DNA of 64,000 nucleotides from an uncultured Microbacterium sp. (GCF_937927635.1 NZ_CALBRW010000018.1:124001-188000), one strand, 5' to 3'; shown: positions 8,220 through 16,999, numbered from the stretch's first letter. The notes: generated by a model from the sequence alone, not told the origin. A program made the numbers and translations.

Positions 8220-9224
8220 TTATTCCCGTTCGCTGCGAACCGTGGACACCTGGTACAGCGCGACGGATGCCGCGATGCCCGCGTTCAATGACTCGGTGGC
8301 CGCCGAGATCGGGATCGACACGATCTGGTCGCAGGTCTCCGCAACCAGGCGCGAGAGACCCTTGCCCTCGGAGCCGATGACGATCACCACGGGCCGATCG
8401 GCGAGCTGCAGCTTCGGCAGCATGACGTCGCCGTGTCCGTCCATGCCCAGCACGAACACGCCCTGCTTCTTGAACTCCTTCAGCAGCGAGGTGAGGTTCG
8501 AGGCCAGCGCGACGGGCAGGCGCGCGGCGGCGCCGGCGCTGGTCTTCCACGCCGCCGAGTTCACACTGGCGGAGCGGCGCTGCGGCAGGATGATGCCGTG
8601 CCCGCCGAACGCGGCCGTGGAGCGGATGATGGCGCCGAGATTGCGTGGATCGGTGATGCCGTCCAGCGCCACGAACAGCGGGTTCTCACCGCGATCGATG
8701 ACCTTCTCCAGCAGATCCTGCGGGTGCGCGTACTCGTACGGCGGCACCTTCAGCGCGACGCCCTGGTGCACGCCGTCGAAACCGGCCATGCGGTCCAGCT
8801 CCTGACGGGTGACCTCCATCATGGGGATCTCGCGGTGCCGGACGATGGCCAGCATCTCCTTGACGCGGTCGTCCATCTCCACGCGCTGGGCGATGTAGAA
8901 CGCCGTCGCGGGGATCTTCGTGCGCAGCGCCTCGAGCACGGAGTTGCGCCCGGTGACGGTCTCGGTGTCGTCGGAGGACTTCGAGCCGCGTGCCGACCGG
9001 TTCATGTTCGACTGCGACCGCGACCCGCCGGGCCGGCCCTTGCCGCCGGCTGCGGCGTACCGCTCCTGGGCGGCCTTGCGCTTGCCGGCGACGTGCCAGC
9101 TGCGGTCCTCCGCCTTCGGCGTGGGGCCACGACCCTCGAGCGCCTTGCGGCCGAGGCCGCCGGTGCCCTTCGAGGCGCCCTTCTTCTTGCTGTTGCCCGC
9201 TCCGGGGCGGCCGGGCTTAACCAT
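8220..9224 (-). CDS. rlmB: 23S rRNA (guanosine-2'-O-)-methyltransferase RlmB (TrmH/SpoU family)
   Basis: A 334-residue SpoU-class 2'-O-methyltransferase. The first 100 residues are a basic, low-complexity actinobacterial extension (GNSKKKGASKG, SRSQSNMNRS). Then comes the substrate-binding domain from about TVTGRNSVLEAL and the knotted catalytic domain with the three SpoU motifs: DGITDPRNLGAIIRS, VVIVIGSEGKGLSRL and SIPISAATESLNAGIAAS. It methylates a guanosine of 23S rRNA in the RlmB branch; the exact target is assumed. The ATG overlaps the last 8 bases of cysS (ATGGTTAA), so the two are coupled. M. tuberculosis has the same cysS-spoU order. Confidence 0.93.
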   Translation of the reverse strand: MVKPGRPGAGNSKKKGASKGTGGLGRKALEGRGPTPKAEDRSWHVAGKRKAAQERYAAAGGKGRPGGSRSQSNMNRSARGSKSSDDTETVTGRNSVLEALRTKIPATAFYIAQRVEMDDRVKEMLAIVRHREIPMMEVTRQELDRMAGFDGVHQGVALKVPPYEYAHPQDLLEKVIDRGENPLFVALDGITDPRNLGAIIRSTAAFGGHGIILPQRRSASVNSAAWKTSAGAAARLPVALASNLTSLLKEFKKQGVFVLGMDGHGDVMLPKLQLADRPVVIVIGSEGKGLSRLVAETCDQIVSIPISAATESLNAGIAASVALYQVSTVRSERE

Positions 9225-10611
9225 CGATACTCCAATGCGTTCCGTCCGGAGTGTCCTCCAGAGTGATTCCCGCCGCGGCGATCGCATCGCGGATGCGATC
9301 CGCCGCGGCCCAGTCCTTGTCGGCGCGCGCCTGCGCGCGCTGGTCGATCATCGTCTGCACGAGCGCGTCCAGTGCGGATGCCGAGGCATCCGCTTCCTCG
9401 CTCGCGCCGGGGATCTCGTCGATGCCGAGCACCGCCGTCATGGCGGTCACCTCGGCGAGCGCCCGGCGCGCGGCATCCGCATCACCGCGGTCCAGCGCGG
9501 CGTTGCCCGCGCGCACGGTCTCATGCAGCACGGCCAGTGCCTGCGGCACGCCCAGGTCGTCGTCCATCGCCTCGGCGAAGGCATCCGGCACGGCGGCAGC
9601 CTCGACGTCGTCGCCCGAGCGCTGCGCGCGCTCCACGAACCCGCGGATGCGGCCGAGCGCCGCCTCCGCCTCCGCCAGCGTCGACTCACCGAGGTCCAGA
9701 CTCGACCGGTAGTGCGCTGCGGCCAGCGCGTAGCGCGCCACCAGCGGATCCACGCCGTCCAGGAAGTCGGATGCCAGGGTGAAGTTGCCCAGCGACTTCG
9801 ACATCTTCTGCCCGCCGACGGTCACCAGGCCGTTGTGCACCCAGTACCGTGCGAAGCCGTCTCCGGCTGCGGTGGACTGTGCGAGCTCGTTCTCGTGATG
9901 CGGGAAGCGCAGGTCGAGGCCGCCGCCGTGGATGTCGAACTCCGCGCCGAGGTACCGCTTGGACATCGCCGAGCACTCGATGTGCCATCCGGGACGCCCG
10001 GCGCCCCAGGGCGACGGCCACACCGCATCCGCCGGCTCGTCGGCCTTGGCACCCTTCCACAGGGCGAAGTCCTGCGGGTTGCGCTTGCCGCGCGGATCCG
10101 CGTCGGCGGCCGGCTCCATGGCATCCACGCCCTGATGCGTGAGCGACCCGTAGTCGGGCCAGGAGCGCACGTCGAAGTACACGTCGCCCGAGCCGTCGGG
10201 AGCCGCGTACGCGTGCCCGCGGTCGATGAGCTCGGCGATCAGTGCGTGCATCTGCGGGATGAACCCGGTCGCGCGCGGCTCGTAGGTGGGGGGAAGGATG
10301 CCGACGGCGGCATATGCTGCGGTGAACTCCTTCTCCATCCGGTATGCCAGCGCCCACCAGGGCTCGGTCTCGGTGGCGTTCACGAGGATCTTGTCGTCGA
10401 TGTCGGTGACGTTGCGCACGAAGGTGACCCGCCCGAAGCGGTGCGCAAGCCAGCGGCGCAGGATGTCGAAGCTCAGCGCCGCGCGGACGTGCCCGATGTG
10501 GGGGCCGGACTGCACTGTGGGCCCGCAGACGTACATCGTCACGTTCGAGGAGTCGAGCGGAACGAAGTCGCGCAGCAGCTGTGCGCGGGTGTCATACAGG
10601 CGGATCGTCAC
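9217..10611 (-). CDS. cysS: Cysteine--tRNA ligase
   Basis: A 464-residue class I aminoacyl-tRNA synthetase that charges tRNA-Cys. Cys29 in TMYVCGPTVQ is the conserved zinc ligand, the HIGH motif is PHIGH (37-41), WHIECSAM and the histidines in FPHHENEL complete the zinc site, and the signature loop is KMSKS in GGQKMSKSLGNF. The length fits the normal CysS, not the shorter MshC mycothiol ligase. It starts with GTG. Upstream on the same strand lies ispDF (48-base gap) and downstream rlmB overlaps by 8 bases, matching the order in M. tuberculosis. Confidence 0.97.
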   Translation of the reverse strand: MTIRLYDTRAQLLRDFVPLDSSNVTMYVCGPTVQSGPHIGHVRAALSFDILRRWLAHRFGRVTFVRNVTDIDDKILVNATETEPWWALAYRMEKEFTAAYAAVGILPPTYEPRATGFIPQMHALIAELIDRGHAYAAPDGSGDVYFDVRSWPDYGSLTHQGVDAMEPAADADPRGKRNPQDFALWKGAKADEPADAVWPSPWGAGRPGWHIECSAMSKRYLGAEFDIHGGGLDLRFPHHENELAQSTAAGDGFARYWVHNGLVTVGGQKMSKSLGNFTLASDFLDGVDPLVARYALAAAHYRSSLDLGESTLAEAEAALGRIRGFVERAQRSGDDVEAAAVPDAFAEAMDDDLGVPQALAVLHETVRAGNAALDRGDADAARRALAEVTAMTAVLGIDEIPGASEEADASASALDALVQTMIDQRAQARADKDWAAADRIRDAIAAAGITLEDTPDGTHWSIDG

Positions 10612-10659
10612 CGCACAAGACTACCGGGGCGGCGTCCTGCGTACCTGGCAGTTCCGCGC

Positions 10660-11829
10660 TCAGCGCTGCGGCAGCACCAGCGCGACGGCGGTGACGGCGA
10701 TGCCCTCGCCACGACCGGGGAAGCCCAGCCCGTCGGTGGTGGTCGCCGAGACCGAGACGGATGCCCCGCCCAGGGCCTGGGAGAGGGCGCGCTCGGCCTC
10801 GACGCGACGGGCCGAGAAGCGCGGGCGGTTGCCCTGGAACTGCACGGAGACGTTGCCGATCGTGAAGCCGGCATCCGCCAGCATCCGCGCGGTGCGGCCC
10901 AGGAAGACATCGGCGTGCGCGCCGGCGTACTCGGGATGCGCGGTGCCGAAGTGCGTTCCGATGTCGCCCAGGCCCGCCGCGCCCAGTAGCGCGTCGACGA
11001 TGGCGTGCGTGACGGCGTCGCCGTCGGAGTGTCCGGACAGCGGCTGCTCACCCGGCCATTCCAGCCCCGCCAGCCACAGGTTCCCCTCGCCGCCGAACGC
11101 GTGCACATCGGTGCCGATCCCGATCCTCGGCGCCGCAGGCGCCGGCATCAGCAGCGTGCGCGCGCGCTGCAGGTCGGCCGGGGTGGTGATCTTGAACGCG
11201 CGCTCGGAACCGCGGATGCTGCGCACCTCTCCCCCGGCCGCGGCGAACAGCGCGGCGTCGTCGGTGTGCTCGTCCGCTGACGCGCGCGCCCGCGCGTACG
11301 CGGCATCCAGCGCCTGACGCGGGAACCCCTGCGGCGTCTGGGCCGCGGCCAGCACGGAGCGGTCGACCGCCGCGAGGACGACATCGCCGTCCACCCGCTT
11401 GAGCGTGTCCACGACCGGCAGAACGGGGAGGATCCCGGCATCCGTCACGGACTCCGCCACTGCGTCGATCTGGGCCGGCGGTGTGAGGGCGCGAGCGGCG
11501 TCGTGCACGAGCACGGTGCAGATGCCGGCATCCAGCGCCGCAAGTCCCGCTGCGACGGACTGCTGCCTGGTCGCGCCGCCGGTGACCACGCGCGTGGAGC
11601 CGGCGCGCTCCCCGGCGGCATCCGCCAGCTCGTCCGCCACGTCCTGCTCGTACCCGGCCGGGGCGACCACGATCACCTGCATGGGTGCTGCGGCGAACAC
11701 GCCGTCCAGGGCGTGCCGCAGCACGGAGCGGCCGTCCAGGTCGACGAGCGCCTTCGGTGCGCCGGCGCCGAGCCTGGTGCCGGATCCGGCGGCGACGACG
11801 ATGATCGCTGTGGTGGGTGCTGCTGTCAC
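10660..11829 (-). CDS. ispDF: Bifunctional IspD/IspF enzyme of the MEP isoprenoid pathway
   Basis: A 389-residue fusion. Residues 7-229 are IspD (2-C-methyl-D-erythritol 4-phosphate cytidylyltransferase), with the nucleotide loop AAGSGTRLGAGAPKAL and VLVHDAARAL. Residues 235-389 are IspF (2,4-cyclodiphosphate synthase), with metal ligands in GTDVHAF (Asp241, His243), GHSDGDAVTHAI and the C-terminal TTTDGLGFPGRGEGIA. The two enzymes catalyse non-consecutive steps of isoprenoid precursor synthesis. M. tuberculosis has them as separate adjacent genes, so here they are fused. I prefer the GTG at 11829 (VTAAPTTAII); an ATG 63 bases upstream is possible but adds an unrelated leader. It is downstream of carD. 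Confidence 0.95.
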   Translation of the reverse strand: MTAAPTTAIIVVAAGSGTRLGAGAPKALVDLDGRSVLRHALDGVFAAAPMQVIVVAPAGYEQDVADELADAAGERAGSTRVVTGGATRQQSVAAGLAALDAGICTVLVHDAARALTPPAQIDAVAESVTDAGILPVLPVVDTLKRVDGDVVLAAVDRSVLAAAQTPQGFPRQALDAAYARARASADEHTDDAALFAAAGGEVRSIRGSERAFKITTPADLQRARTLLMPAPAAPRIGIGTDVHAFGGEGNLWLAGLEWPGEQPLSGHSDGDAVTHAIVDALLGAAGLGDIGTHFGTAHPEYAGAHADVFLGRTARMLADAGFTIGNVSVQFQGNRPRFSARRVEAERALSQALGGASVSVSATTTDGLGFPGRGEGIAVTAVALVLPQR

Positions 11830-11930
11830 GCTCTCACGGTACCGTGCGGCTCCGAGCGCCTGCAGACGCGATGAGGGCGGATGCCGCAGCATCCGCCCTC
11901 ATTCGAACTCCGGTCTTGAGCGACGTGCGC

Positions 11931-12413
11931 TCAGGAGGCGAGCACCTCGTCGAGCAGCTCGCCGGCCTTCTCCTCGTCGATCTTCTCGGCGAGCGCGAGC
12001 TCGGAGACGAGGATCTGGCGAGCCTTCGCCAGCATCCGCTTCTCACCGGCCGACAGCCCGCGATCCTGATCGCGGCGCCACAGGTCGCGGACGACCTCGC
12101 TCACCTTGATGACATCCCCCGACGCCAGCTTCTCGAGGTTCGCCTTGTAGCGACGCGACCAGTTGGTCGGCTCCTCGGTGAAGGGTGCGCGCAGCACCTC
12201 GAAGACGTGGTCGAGCCCCTCCTGGCCGATGACGTCGCGAACGCCGACCAGGTCGACGTTCTCGGCGGGGACCTCGATGATGAGATCGCCCTGCGTGACG
12301 TTCAGCTTCAGATACTTCTTCGTCTCTCCCTTGATCACGCGGTCCTTGACCTCGATGATCGTCGCAGCCCCGTGGTGCGGATAGACGACGGTTTCGCCAA
12401 CCTCAAAAAGCAT
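11931..12413 (-). CDS. carD: CarD family transcriptional regulator
   Basis: A 160-residue CarD. The N-terminal half (MLFEVGETVVYPHHGAATI to about residue 55) is the Tudor-like domain that binds the RNA polymerase beta subunit. The C-terminal helical half, including RRYKANLEKLASGD, is the DNA-binding part that stabilises open complexes at rRNA and other promoters. The length matches mycobacterial CarD (162). The ATG at 12413 has an AAAGGACA site; a slightly longer frame upstream lacks one. It leads the carD-ispDF-cysS-rlmB strand run and is divergent from an LpqE-like gene, as in M. tuberculosis. Confidence 0.96.
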   Translation of the reverse strand: MLFEVGETVVYPHHGAATIIEVKDRVIKGETKKYLKLNVTQGDLIIEVPAENVDLVGVRDVIGQEGLDHVFEVLRAPFTEEPTNWSRRYKANLEKLASGDVIKVSEVVRDLWRRDQDRGLSAGEKRMLAKARQILVSELALAEKIDEEKAGELLDEVLAS

Positions 12414-12563
12414 AAAAACGTGTCCTTTCGGCAATCTCCAGAATACCACAGGAGTTATGCACTAAAGTTCGCGCCGACGCGCCCCGCGCCGGTCTCCGTC
12501 CCGTGGGAGCGCCCCGAACCCACTACACTTGAGCAGGACACCCGTCGCATATCAGGAGGATCC

Positions 12564-13109
12564 GTGAACTCGCGCTCTGCTGCGTCCATCGCTCCGCGTC
12601 TCATCGCCGCCGTCGCACTCGGCGCAGCCGTCATGCTCGGCACCGCGGGCTGCACGTTCATCACTCCGCAGGACACCGCGAACATCTCCGCGGTCAGCGA
12701 CGGCGTGAACGTCCCGTCGACGGGCGGTCCCGTGGTCGTGCGCAACGCGCTGATCGTCGCCACCGATGACGGCTCGGACGGCAACCTCGTCGCAGCCCTC
12801 GTCAACGAGAGCGACAAGAGCGCGTCCGTCGCCATCGACGTCAAGGGCCACCAGTACACCGTGCGCGTGCCCGCCGGTGAGCGCGTCAGCCTCGGCGCCG
12901 ACGAGGATCCGCTGCTGATCGAGGGCCTGGACGTCAAGCCCGGCGCCACCGTCGAGGTGCTGTTCCAGTCCGGCGGCGACGACGCCGAGCCCGTCAAGAT
13001 CCCCGTGCTCGACGGCACCGAGCCGTTCTACAAGGACCTGGTGCCCTCACCGAAGCCGACTCTCGAGCCCGCCGGCACGCCGACGCCCACCGAGACGCCC
13101 GCGTCCTGA
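12564..13109 (+). CDS. LpqE-like lipoprotein
   Basis: A 181-residue predicted lipoprotein. A GTG start with a strong AGGAGGA site gives a signal peptide with lipobox GTAGC and lipidated Cys30. The mature part is a beta-rich domain (VVVRNALIVATDDGSDGNLVAALVN) followed by a Pro/Thr/Glu-rich tail. Gene order (divergent from carD) and the domain pattern match M. tuberculosis LpqE, an exported lipoprotein of uncertain role whose fold resembles copper-chaperone-like beta domains. No His/Met copper motif is evident. The symbol is withheld because the match is by synteny and pattern only. Confidence 0.82.
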   Translation: MNSRSAASIAPRLIAAVALGAAVMLGTAGCTFITPQDTANISAVSDGVNVPSTGGPVVVRNALIVATDDGSDGNLVAALVNESDKSASVAIDVKGHQYTVRVPAGERVSLGADEDPLLIEGLDVKPGATVEVLFQSGGDDAEPVKIPVLDGTEPFYKDLVPSPKPTLEPAGTPTPTETPAS

Positions 13110-13130
13110 CGGCGATCCAGACTCCACGGC

Positions 13131-13160
13131 AAGAGGCCGGTCCGCACGGACCGGCCTCTT
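13131..13160. terminator. Bidirectional hairpin terminator
   Basis: AAGAGGCCGGTCC pairs perfectly with GGACCGGCCTCTT around a GCAC loop. The stem has A/T ends on both sides and lies between the convergent lpqE-like gene and regX3, so it can stop transcription from both. Confidence 0.85.
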
Positions 13161-13182
13161 CCGTATTCCGGAGCGAAGGCCC

Positions 13183-13866
13183 TCAGGCCTCGAAACGGTA
13201 GCCCAGTCCGCGCACGGTCACCAGCATCACGGGGTGGCCTGGATCCTTCTCGATGCGGGAGCGGATGCGCTTGATGTGCACGTCCAGCGTCTTGGTGTCG
13301 CCGAAGTAGTCACTCCCCCACACCCGGTCGATGAGCTGGCCGCGCGTGAGCACACGTCCGGCGTTGCGCATGAGCACCTCGAGGAGTTCGAACTCCTTCA
13401 GCGGCATGCTGATCTCGCCGCCGTCGACCGACACGGCGTGCCGGTCGATGTCCAACCGCACCCGTCCGCCGTCCAGGACACGCTCATCCAGCTCGGCCTC
13501 CGCCTGCGCCGCGCGGCGCAGCACGGCGCGCATGCGCGCCAGCAGCTCGCGCGATGAGTACGGCTTGGTGATGTAGTCGTCGGCGCCCAGCTCCAGCCCG
13601 ACGACGATGTCCACCTCGGAGTCCTTCGCGGTGAGCATGATGATCGGCACGGACGAGGTCTGGCGCACCTGGCGGCACACCTCGGTGCCCGGCATGCCGG
13701 GGAGCATGAGATCGAGCAGGATGATGTCGGCTCCGCGCTCCCGGAACGCCTCGAGCGCCCCTGGTCCGTCCTCGCCGATCTCCACCTCGTACCCCTCCCG
13801 GCGCAGCAGGTACGCCAGCGGGTCGGCCAGGTCGGGCTCATCCTCGACGAGCAGGATGCGGGTCAT
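13183..13866 (-). CDS. regX3: Phosphate-type response regulator RegX3
   Basis: A 227-residue OmpR/PhoB-family regulator. The receiver domain (1-120) has the acidic pocket Glu9-Asp10 region, the phospho-acceptor Asp52 (ILLDLMLPG), the threonine in IIMLTAKD and the lysine in YITKPYSS. The winged-helix DNA-binding domain follows (LKEFELLEVLMRNAGRVLTR, KTLDVHIKRIRSRIEKDP, VRGLGYRF). In mycobacteria RegX3 activates pstS, phoA and senX3-regX3 under phosphate limitation by binding PHO-box direct repeats; a matching box lies upstream of pstS here. It is translated from an ATG overlapping the senX3 stop (ATGA). Confidence 0.95.
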   Translation of the reverse strand: MTRILLVEDEPDLADPLAYLLRREGYEVEIGEDGPGALEAFRERGADIILLDLMLPGMPGTEVCRQVRQTSSVPIIMLTAKDSEVDIVVGLELGADDYITKPYSSRELLARMRAVLRRAAQAEAELDERVLDGGRVRLDIDRHAVSVDGGEISMPLKEFELLEVLMRNAGRVLTRGQLIDRVWGSDYFGDTKTLDVHIKRIRSRIEKDPGHPVMLVTVRGLGYRFEA

Positions 13867-15104
13867 GCGGGGTCTCCGTTCCTGGTGGCATCACGGCGCG
13901 CGTCATCCCTGCGGGTGCGCGCTGTGGCCGTCTTCTTCCTGTGCTTCTTCTTGCGCCTCTTGGAGGCCTTGTCACCGGCATCCGGTGCGTCGATCCGGGG
14001 CAGGCGCATGGTGAAGGTCGATCCCTTTCCCGGACGCGACCACAGCAGCACCTCGCCGCCGTGACGCTGGGTGGCGTGCTTGACGATCGAGAGACCCAGT
14101 CCCGTGCCGCCGGTGCGACGCGAGCGCGCCTCGTCGGCGCGGTAGAACCGCTCGAAGATGCGGTCGCGGTCTGCCTTGGAGATGCCGATGCCCTGATCGG
14201 CGACGGCGATCTCGACGACGTCGCCGTCGACCTTCACGCCCACGCCCACGCGCGATCCGCGCGGCGAGTACACGATGGCGTTCGCCAGCAGGTTGCCCAC
14301 CGCTTCGACGAGCACCTGGGACTCGCCACGCACCCATGCGCCGCGGTCACCGCCCCGGGTGAGCTCGACACCGGCGGAGTCGGCCTGCACGGCATGCGCC
14401 TCGACGGACGCGCGGACGACCTCGTCGATGGAGACCGGCTCGGCCTGGGCCATGCCCTCGGCGGCCTGCAGCCGGGACAGGCTCATGATGCGGCTCGTGA
14501 GCTCGGCCAGCCGCTCGGCCTCGGCGGTGATCCGGCCGGCGAACCTGCGCACCTGGTCAGGGTCGTCGGCAGCGGACTCGATGGCCTCGGCCAGCAGACT
14601 CACCGACGCGACAGGCGTCTTCAGCTCGTGACTGGTGTTGGAGACGAAGTCCGTGCGCATCTGGTCCAGGCGCTCGCGCTCGGTGACGTCGCGGATGATG
14701 AGCAGCGTCAGCCGCGGGCCGACGACGCTGGCTCGCGCGGAGACCATGCGGGGGTCCAGCGTGGCGCGGGAGGTGAGGCGCAGCGCCTCCGTCGAGCTGA
14801 CGCCCCGGTCCCGCACGCCGCGCACCAGTCTGCGCAGCTCGGGGTTCTCGAGCACCGTGCCGACGCTGATGTCGAAGCGGGCGGCGGCCCTGGTCGCCGC
14901 GACCACCAGACCGGATGCCGACAGCACGGCCGCGGCGTCGTCCATCCCCTCCAGCACCTGGGTCATGCCCGCGGGGATCGCGGCGGAGGTCTCCTGCACG
15001 GATTGCGCGCGCACGCGGTACGCCCAGGTCACCAGCATCACCACGCCCGCGCCGATGACGACGCCGATGGCGAGCGCGAACAGCGCGAGCTGGGGTGCGG
15101 GCAT
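13863..15104 (-). CDS. senX3: Phosphate-sensing histidine kinase SenX3
   Basis: A 413-residue membrane histidine kinase. An N-terminal membrane segment (ALFALAIGVVIGAGVVMLVTW, about 7-27) is followed by a PAS-like region (55-145), the dimerisation domain with phospho-acceptor His159 in FVSNTSHELKTP, and the ATPase domain with N box NLLANAIVYS, G1 VADQGIGI, F box FERFYR and G2 TGGTGLGLSIVK. A lysine/arginine-rich tail (KRRKKKHRKK) extends the C-terminus by about 40 residues. It lies upstream of regX3 with a 4-base overlap and is divergent from phoU, the usual layout of the phosphate starvation system. Confidence 0.95.
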   Translation of the reverse strand: MPAPQLALFALAIGVVIGAGVVMLVTWAYRVRAQSVQETSAAIPAGMTQVLEGMDDAAAVLSASGLVVAATRAAARFDISVGTVLENPELRRLVRGVRDRGVSSTEALRLTSRATLDPRMVSARASVVGPRLTLLIIRDVTERERLDQMRTDFVSNTSHELKTPVASVSLLAEAIESAADDPDQVRRFAGRITAEAERLAELTSRIMSLSRLQAAEGMAQAEPVSIDEVVRASVEAHAVQADSAGVELTRGGDRGAWVRGESQVLVEAVGNLLANAIVYSPRGSRVGVGVKVDGDVVEIAVADQGIGISKADRDRIFERFYRADEARSRRTGGTGLGLSIVKHATQRHGGEVLLWSRPGKGSTFTMRLPRIDAPDAGDKASKRRKKKHRKKTATARTRRDDARRDATRNGDPA

Positions 15105-15141
15105 GCCTCCAGCGTAGGGGCACAGCGGGCGCTCATCCGCC

Positions 15142-15204
15142 GTTCAGTGCGGCTTCATACCCCGGTGAGGGGAGTATTCGCGATCGAGACACCATTCGTT
15201 AACC
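15142..15204. promoter_or_regulatory. Possible PHO boxes between senX3 and phoU
   Basis: GTTCAGT at 15142 and CTTCATA at 15153 are 11 bases apart, and GTTAACC occurs at 15198. They resemble the GTTCACC direct repeats, 11 bases apart, that RegX3/PhoP bind. The copies are degenerate, so this is a weak call placed by its position between divergent phosphate-regulatory genes. Confidence 0.4.
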
Positions 15205-15289
15205 TTCGACGGCGATGATCGAGCCCGGCTCGCGTCCGCGCGTGCCCGTGCGGCATCCATGCCCGCCCCTGACGAAAGGTTGCGCCGAC

Positions 15290-16009
15290 ATGCGCGAAGT
15301 CTTCCACCAGTCCCTCGAGGAGCTGCAGTCCCGCCTGGCGCAGATCGCCGACCTCGTCTCGGATGCCATCGAGAAGGCCACCATGGCGTTCGCGTCCAGC
15401 GACGTCGCGCTGGCCGAGGAGGTCATCGCGAACGACGCCCTGATCGACGAGCTCGCGGTGGCGCTGGACGAGCAGGCCATCGAGATCCTCGCCCGCCAGC
15501 AGCCCGTCGCCCGCGACCTGCGCATCGTCATCACGGCACTGCGCGTGAGCGCGTCGCTGGAGCGCATGGGCGACATGGCCGAGCACATCGCCCAGCTGGC
15601 CCGCCTGCGCTTCCCCGAGCGCGCCATCCCCAAGGGCCTGAAGGGCACGTTCCGCCGCATGGGCGAGCTGGACGTCGAGATCTCGCGGACCCTCGCGCAG
15701 CTGCTGCGCACGCAGGACCTGCGCTTCGCCGACGCGATCCGCAACGCCGACGACGACGTGGACGAGCTGCACGCCAGCGTGTTCGAGAAGGTGCTCAGCG
15801 ACAACTGGAAGGGCGAGGCCACCGCGACCGTCGACGCCACACTGGCCAGCCGCTACCACGAGCGCTTCGCCGACCACGCCGTCGCCGTCGCGAAGAAGGT
15901 CGTCTACCTCGCCACCGGCGACTGGGCCGTGGACGAGGACGACATCGCGCAGGCCGCCCTGGCCGCCGAGCCGCAGGCAGCCGACTCCTCCGCATCCCCG
16001 CAGTCCTGA
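15290..16009 (+). CDS. phoU: Phosphate signalling complex protein PhoU
   Basis: A 239-residue PhoU, the regulator linking the Pst transporter to the SenX3 kinase. Two three-helix-bundle repeats are visible, each with the family E/DxxxD metal-type motif: ANDALIDELAVALDEQ in the first, and NADDDVDELHASVFEK in the second. The ALRVSASLERMGDMAEHIAQ stretch is the signature ending of repeat one. I use the ATG at 15290 after GAAAGG; an upstream frame extension starts in the regulatory region. It is divergent from senX3 and ends at a large inverted repeat shared with gpmA. The small acidic C-terminal tail is not conserved. Confidence 0.96.
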   Translation: MREVFHQSLEELQSRLAQIADLVSDAIEKATMAFASSDVALAEEVIANDALIDELAVALDEQAIEILARQQPVARDLRIVITALRVSASLERMGDMAEHIAQLARLRFPERAIPKGLKGTFRRMGELDVEISRTLAQLLRTQDLRFADAIRNADDDVDELHASVFEKVLSDNWKGEATATVDATLASRYHERFADHAVAVAKKVVYLATGDWAVDEDDIAQAALAAEPQAADSSASPQS

Positions 16010-16011
16010 GC

Positions 16012-16092
16012 GCCGAGACCCCTCCTGATTGTCGAGACCCCTCATGATCCGCGCGGATCAGGAGGGGTCTCGACGCTGCTGAGGGGTGTCGG
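16012..16092. repeat. Nested inverted repeat family R, copy 1 (probable two-way terminator)
   Basis: An inner 20-bp stem (16031-16050 with 16055-16074, loop GCGC, one mismatch) lies inside outer arms GCCGAGACCCCTC and GAGGGGTGTCGGC. It sits between convergent phoU and gpmA. The same architecture occurs at 50941-51024. Confidence 0.8.
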
Positions 16093-16097
16093 CGGGC

Positions 16098-16841
16098 TTA
16101 CTTCTTGCCCTGCGCGGCGACGGCGGCGGCGCCGGCTGCAGCGGCCTCGGGGTCGAGGTAGCGGCCGGGGCCGGTGGGGACGTTGTTCTCGTCGAGCTCG
16201 TACACCAGCGGGATGCCGGTGGGGATGTTCAGGCTCGCGATGTCCTCGTCGCTGATGCCCTCGAGGTGCTTGACCAGGCCGCGCAGCGAGTTGCCGTGCG
16301 CGGTGACCAGCACCGTCTTGCCCGCCTCGAGGTCGGGGACGATCGCGGACTCCCAGTACGGCAGCAGACGGTCGATGACGAGCTTGAGCGACTCGGTGCG
16401 CGGGATCTCGCCGTCGATGCCGACATAACGCGGATCGTTCACCTGGCTGAATTCGCTGGCGTCGTCCAGCAGGGGCGGCGGCACGTCGAACGAGCGGCGC
16501 CACAGCATGAACTGCTCCTGGCCGAACTCCTCCAGCGTCTGCGCCTTGTCCTTGCCCTGGAGCGCGCCGTAGTGCCGTTCGTTCAGGCGCCAGGAGCGAG
16601 TCACCGGGATCCACAGCCGATCGGCCGCGTCCAGTGCGATGTTCGCGGTCTGAATCGCACGGCTGAGCACCGAGGTGTGCAGCACGTCGGGCAGGATGCC
16701 GGACTCGGCCAGCAGCTCGCCGCCGCGGCGCGCCTCGGCCTTGCCCTGCTCGGTCAGACGGACGTCGACCCAGCCCGTGAAGAGGTTGAGCTGGTTCCAT
16801 TCGCTCTGGCCGTGGCGGAGCAGAATCAGGGTTCGAGTCAT
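16098..16841 (-). CDS. gpmA: 2,3-bisphosphoglycerate-dependent phosphoglycerate mutase
   Basis: A 247-residue glycolytic enzyme interconverting 3- and 2-phosphoglycerate. The phosphorylated histidine is His10 in LRHGQSEWN. NERHYGALQG carries the catalytic glutamate, and TAHGNSLRGL the second histidine. FTGWVDVRLTEQG and DIASLNIPTGIPLVYEL are signature regions. The length is typical (about 250). The ATG at 16841 starts the protein at the family position; the open frame upstream is antisense to the methyltransferase leader. Mycobacteria also keep a gpm gene beside senX3-regX3, so the position is conserved. The C-terminus is alanine-rich. Confidence 0.97.
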   Translation of the reverse strand: MTRTLILLRHGQSEWNQLNLFTGWVDVRLTEQGKAEARRGGELLAESGILPDVLHTSVLSRAIQTANIALDAADRLWIPVTRSWRLNERHYGALQGKDKAQTLEEFGQEQFMLWRRSFDVPPPLLDDASEFSQVNDPRYVGIDGEIPRTESLKLVIDRLLPYWESAIVPDLEAGKTVLVTAHGNSLRGLVKHLEGISDEDIASLNIPTGIPLVYELDENNVPTGPGRYLDPEAAAAGAAAVAAQGKK

Positions 16842-16950
16842 GAGTCTCAGCCTAGCTTTTCTGTTTTCGGGAGGCAGGTTTCGTGACTTGAGGGGCGGGC
16901 TGCGCGACCTTCCGGTGCGGTGACGCAGGTGGCGGGCTGCGCGTCCTGAT

Positions 16951-16987
16951 GGGAGTGGGTAGTGGGGGGCGGGAGTGGGAGGTGGGG
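16951..16987 (+). other. G-tract cluster (G-quadruplex-type motif) before a start codon
   Basis: Six runs of three or more G separated by 1-4 bases (16951, 16957, 16964, 16971, 16977, 16984) lie on the coding strand 13 to 49 bases ahead of the methyltransferase ATG. GGGAGTGGG occurs twice. Confidence 0.7.
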
Positions 16988-16999
16988 AAGAATGGAAGG

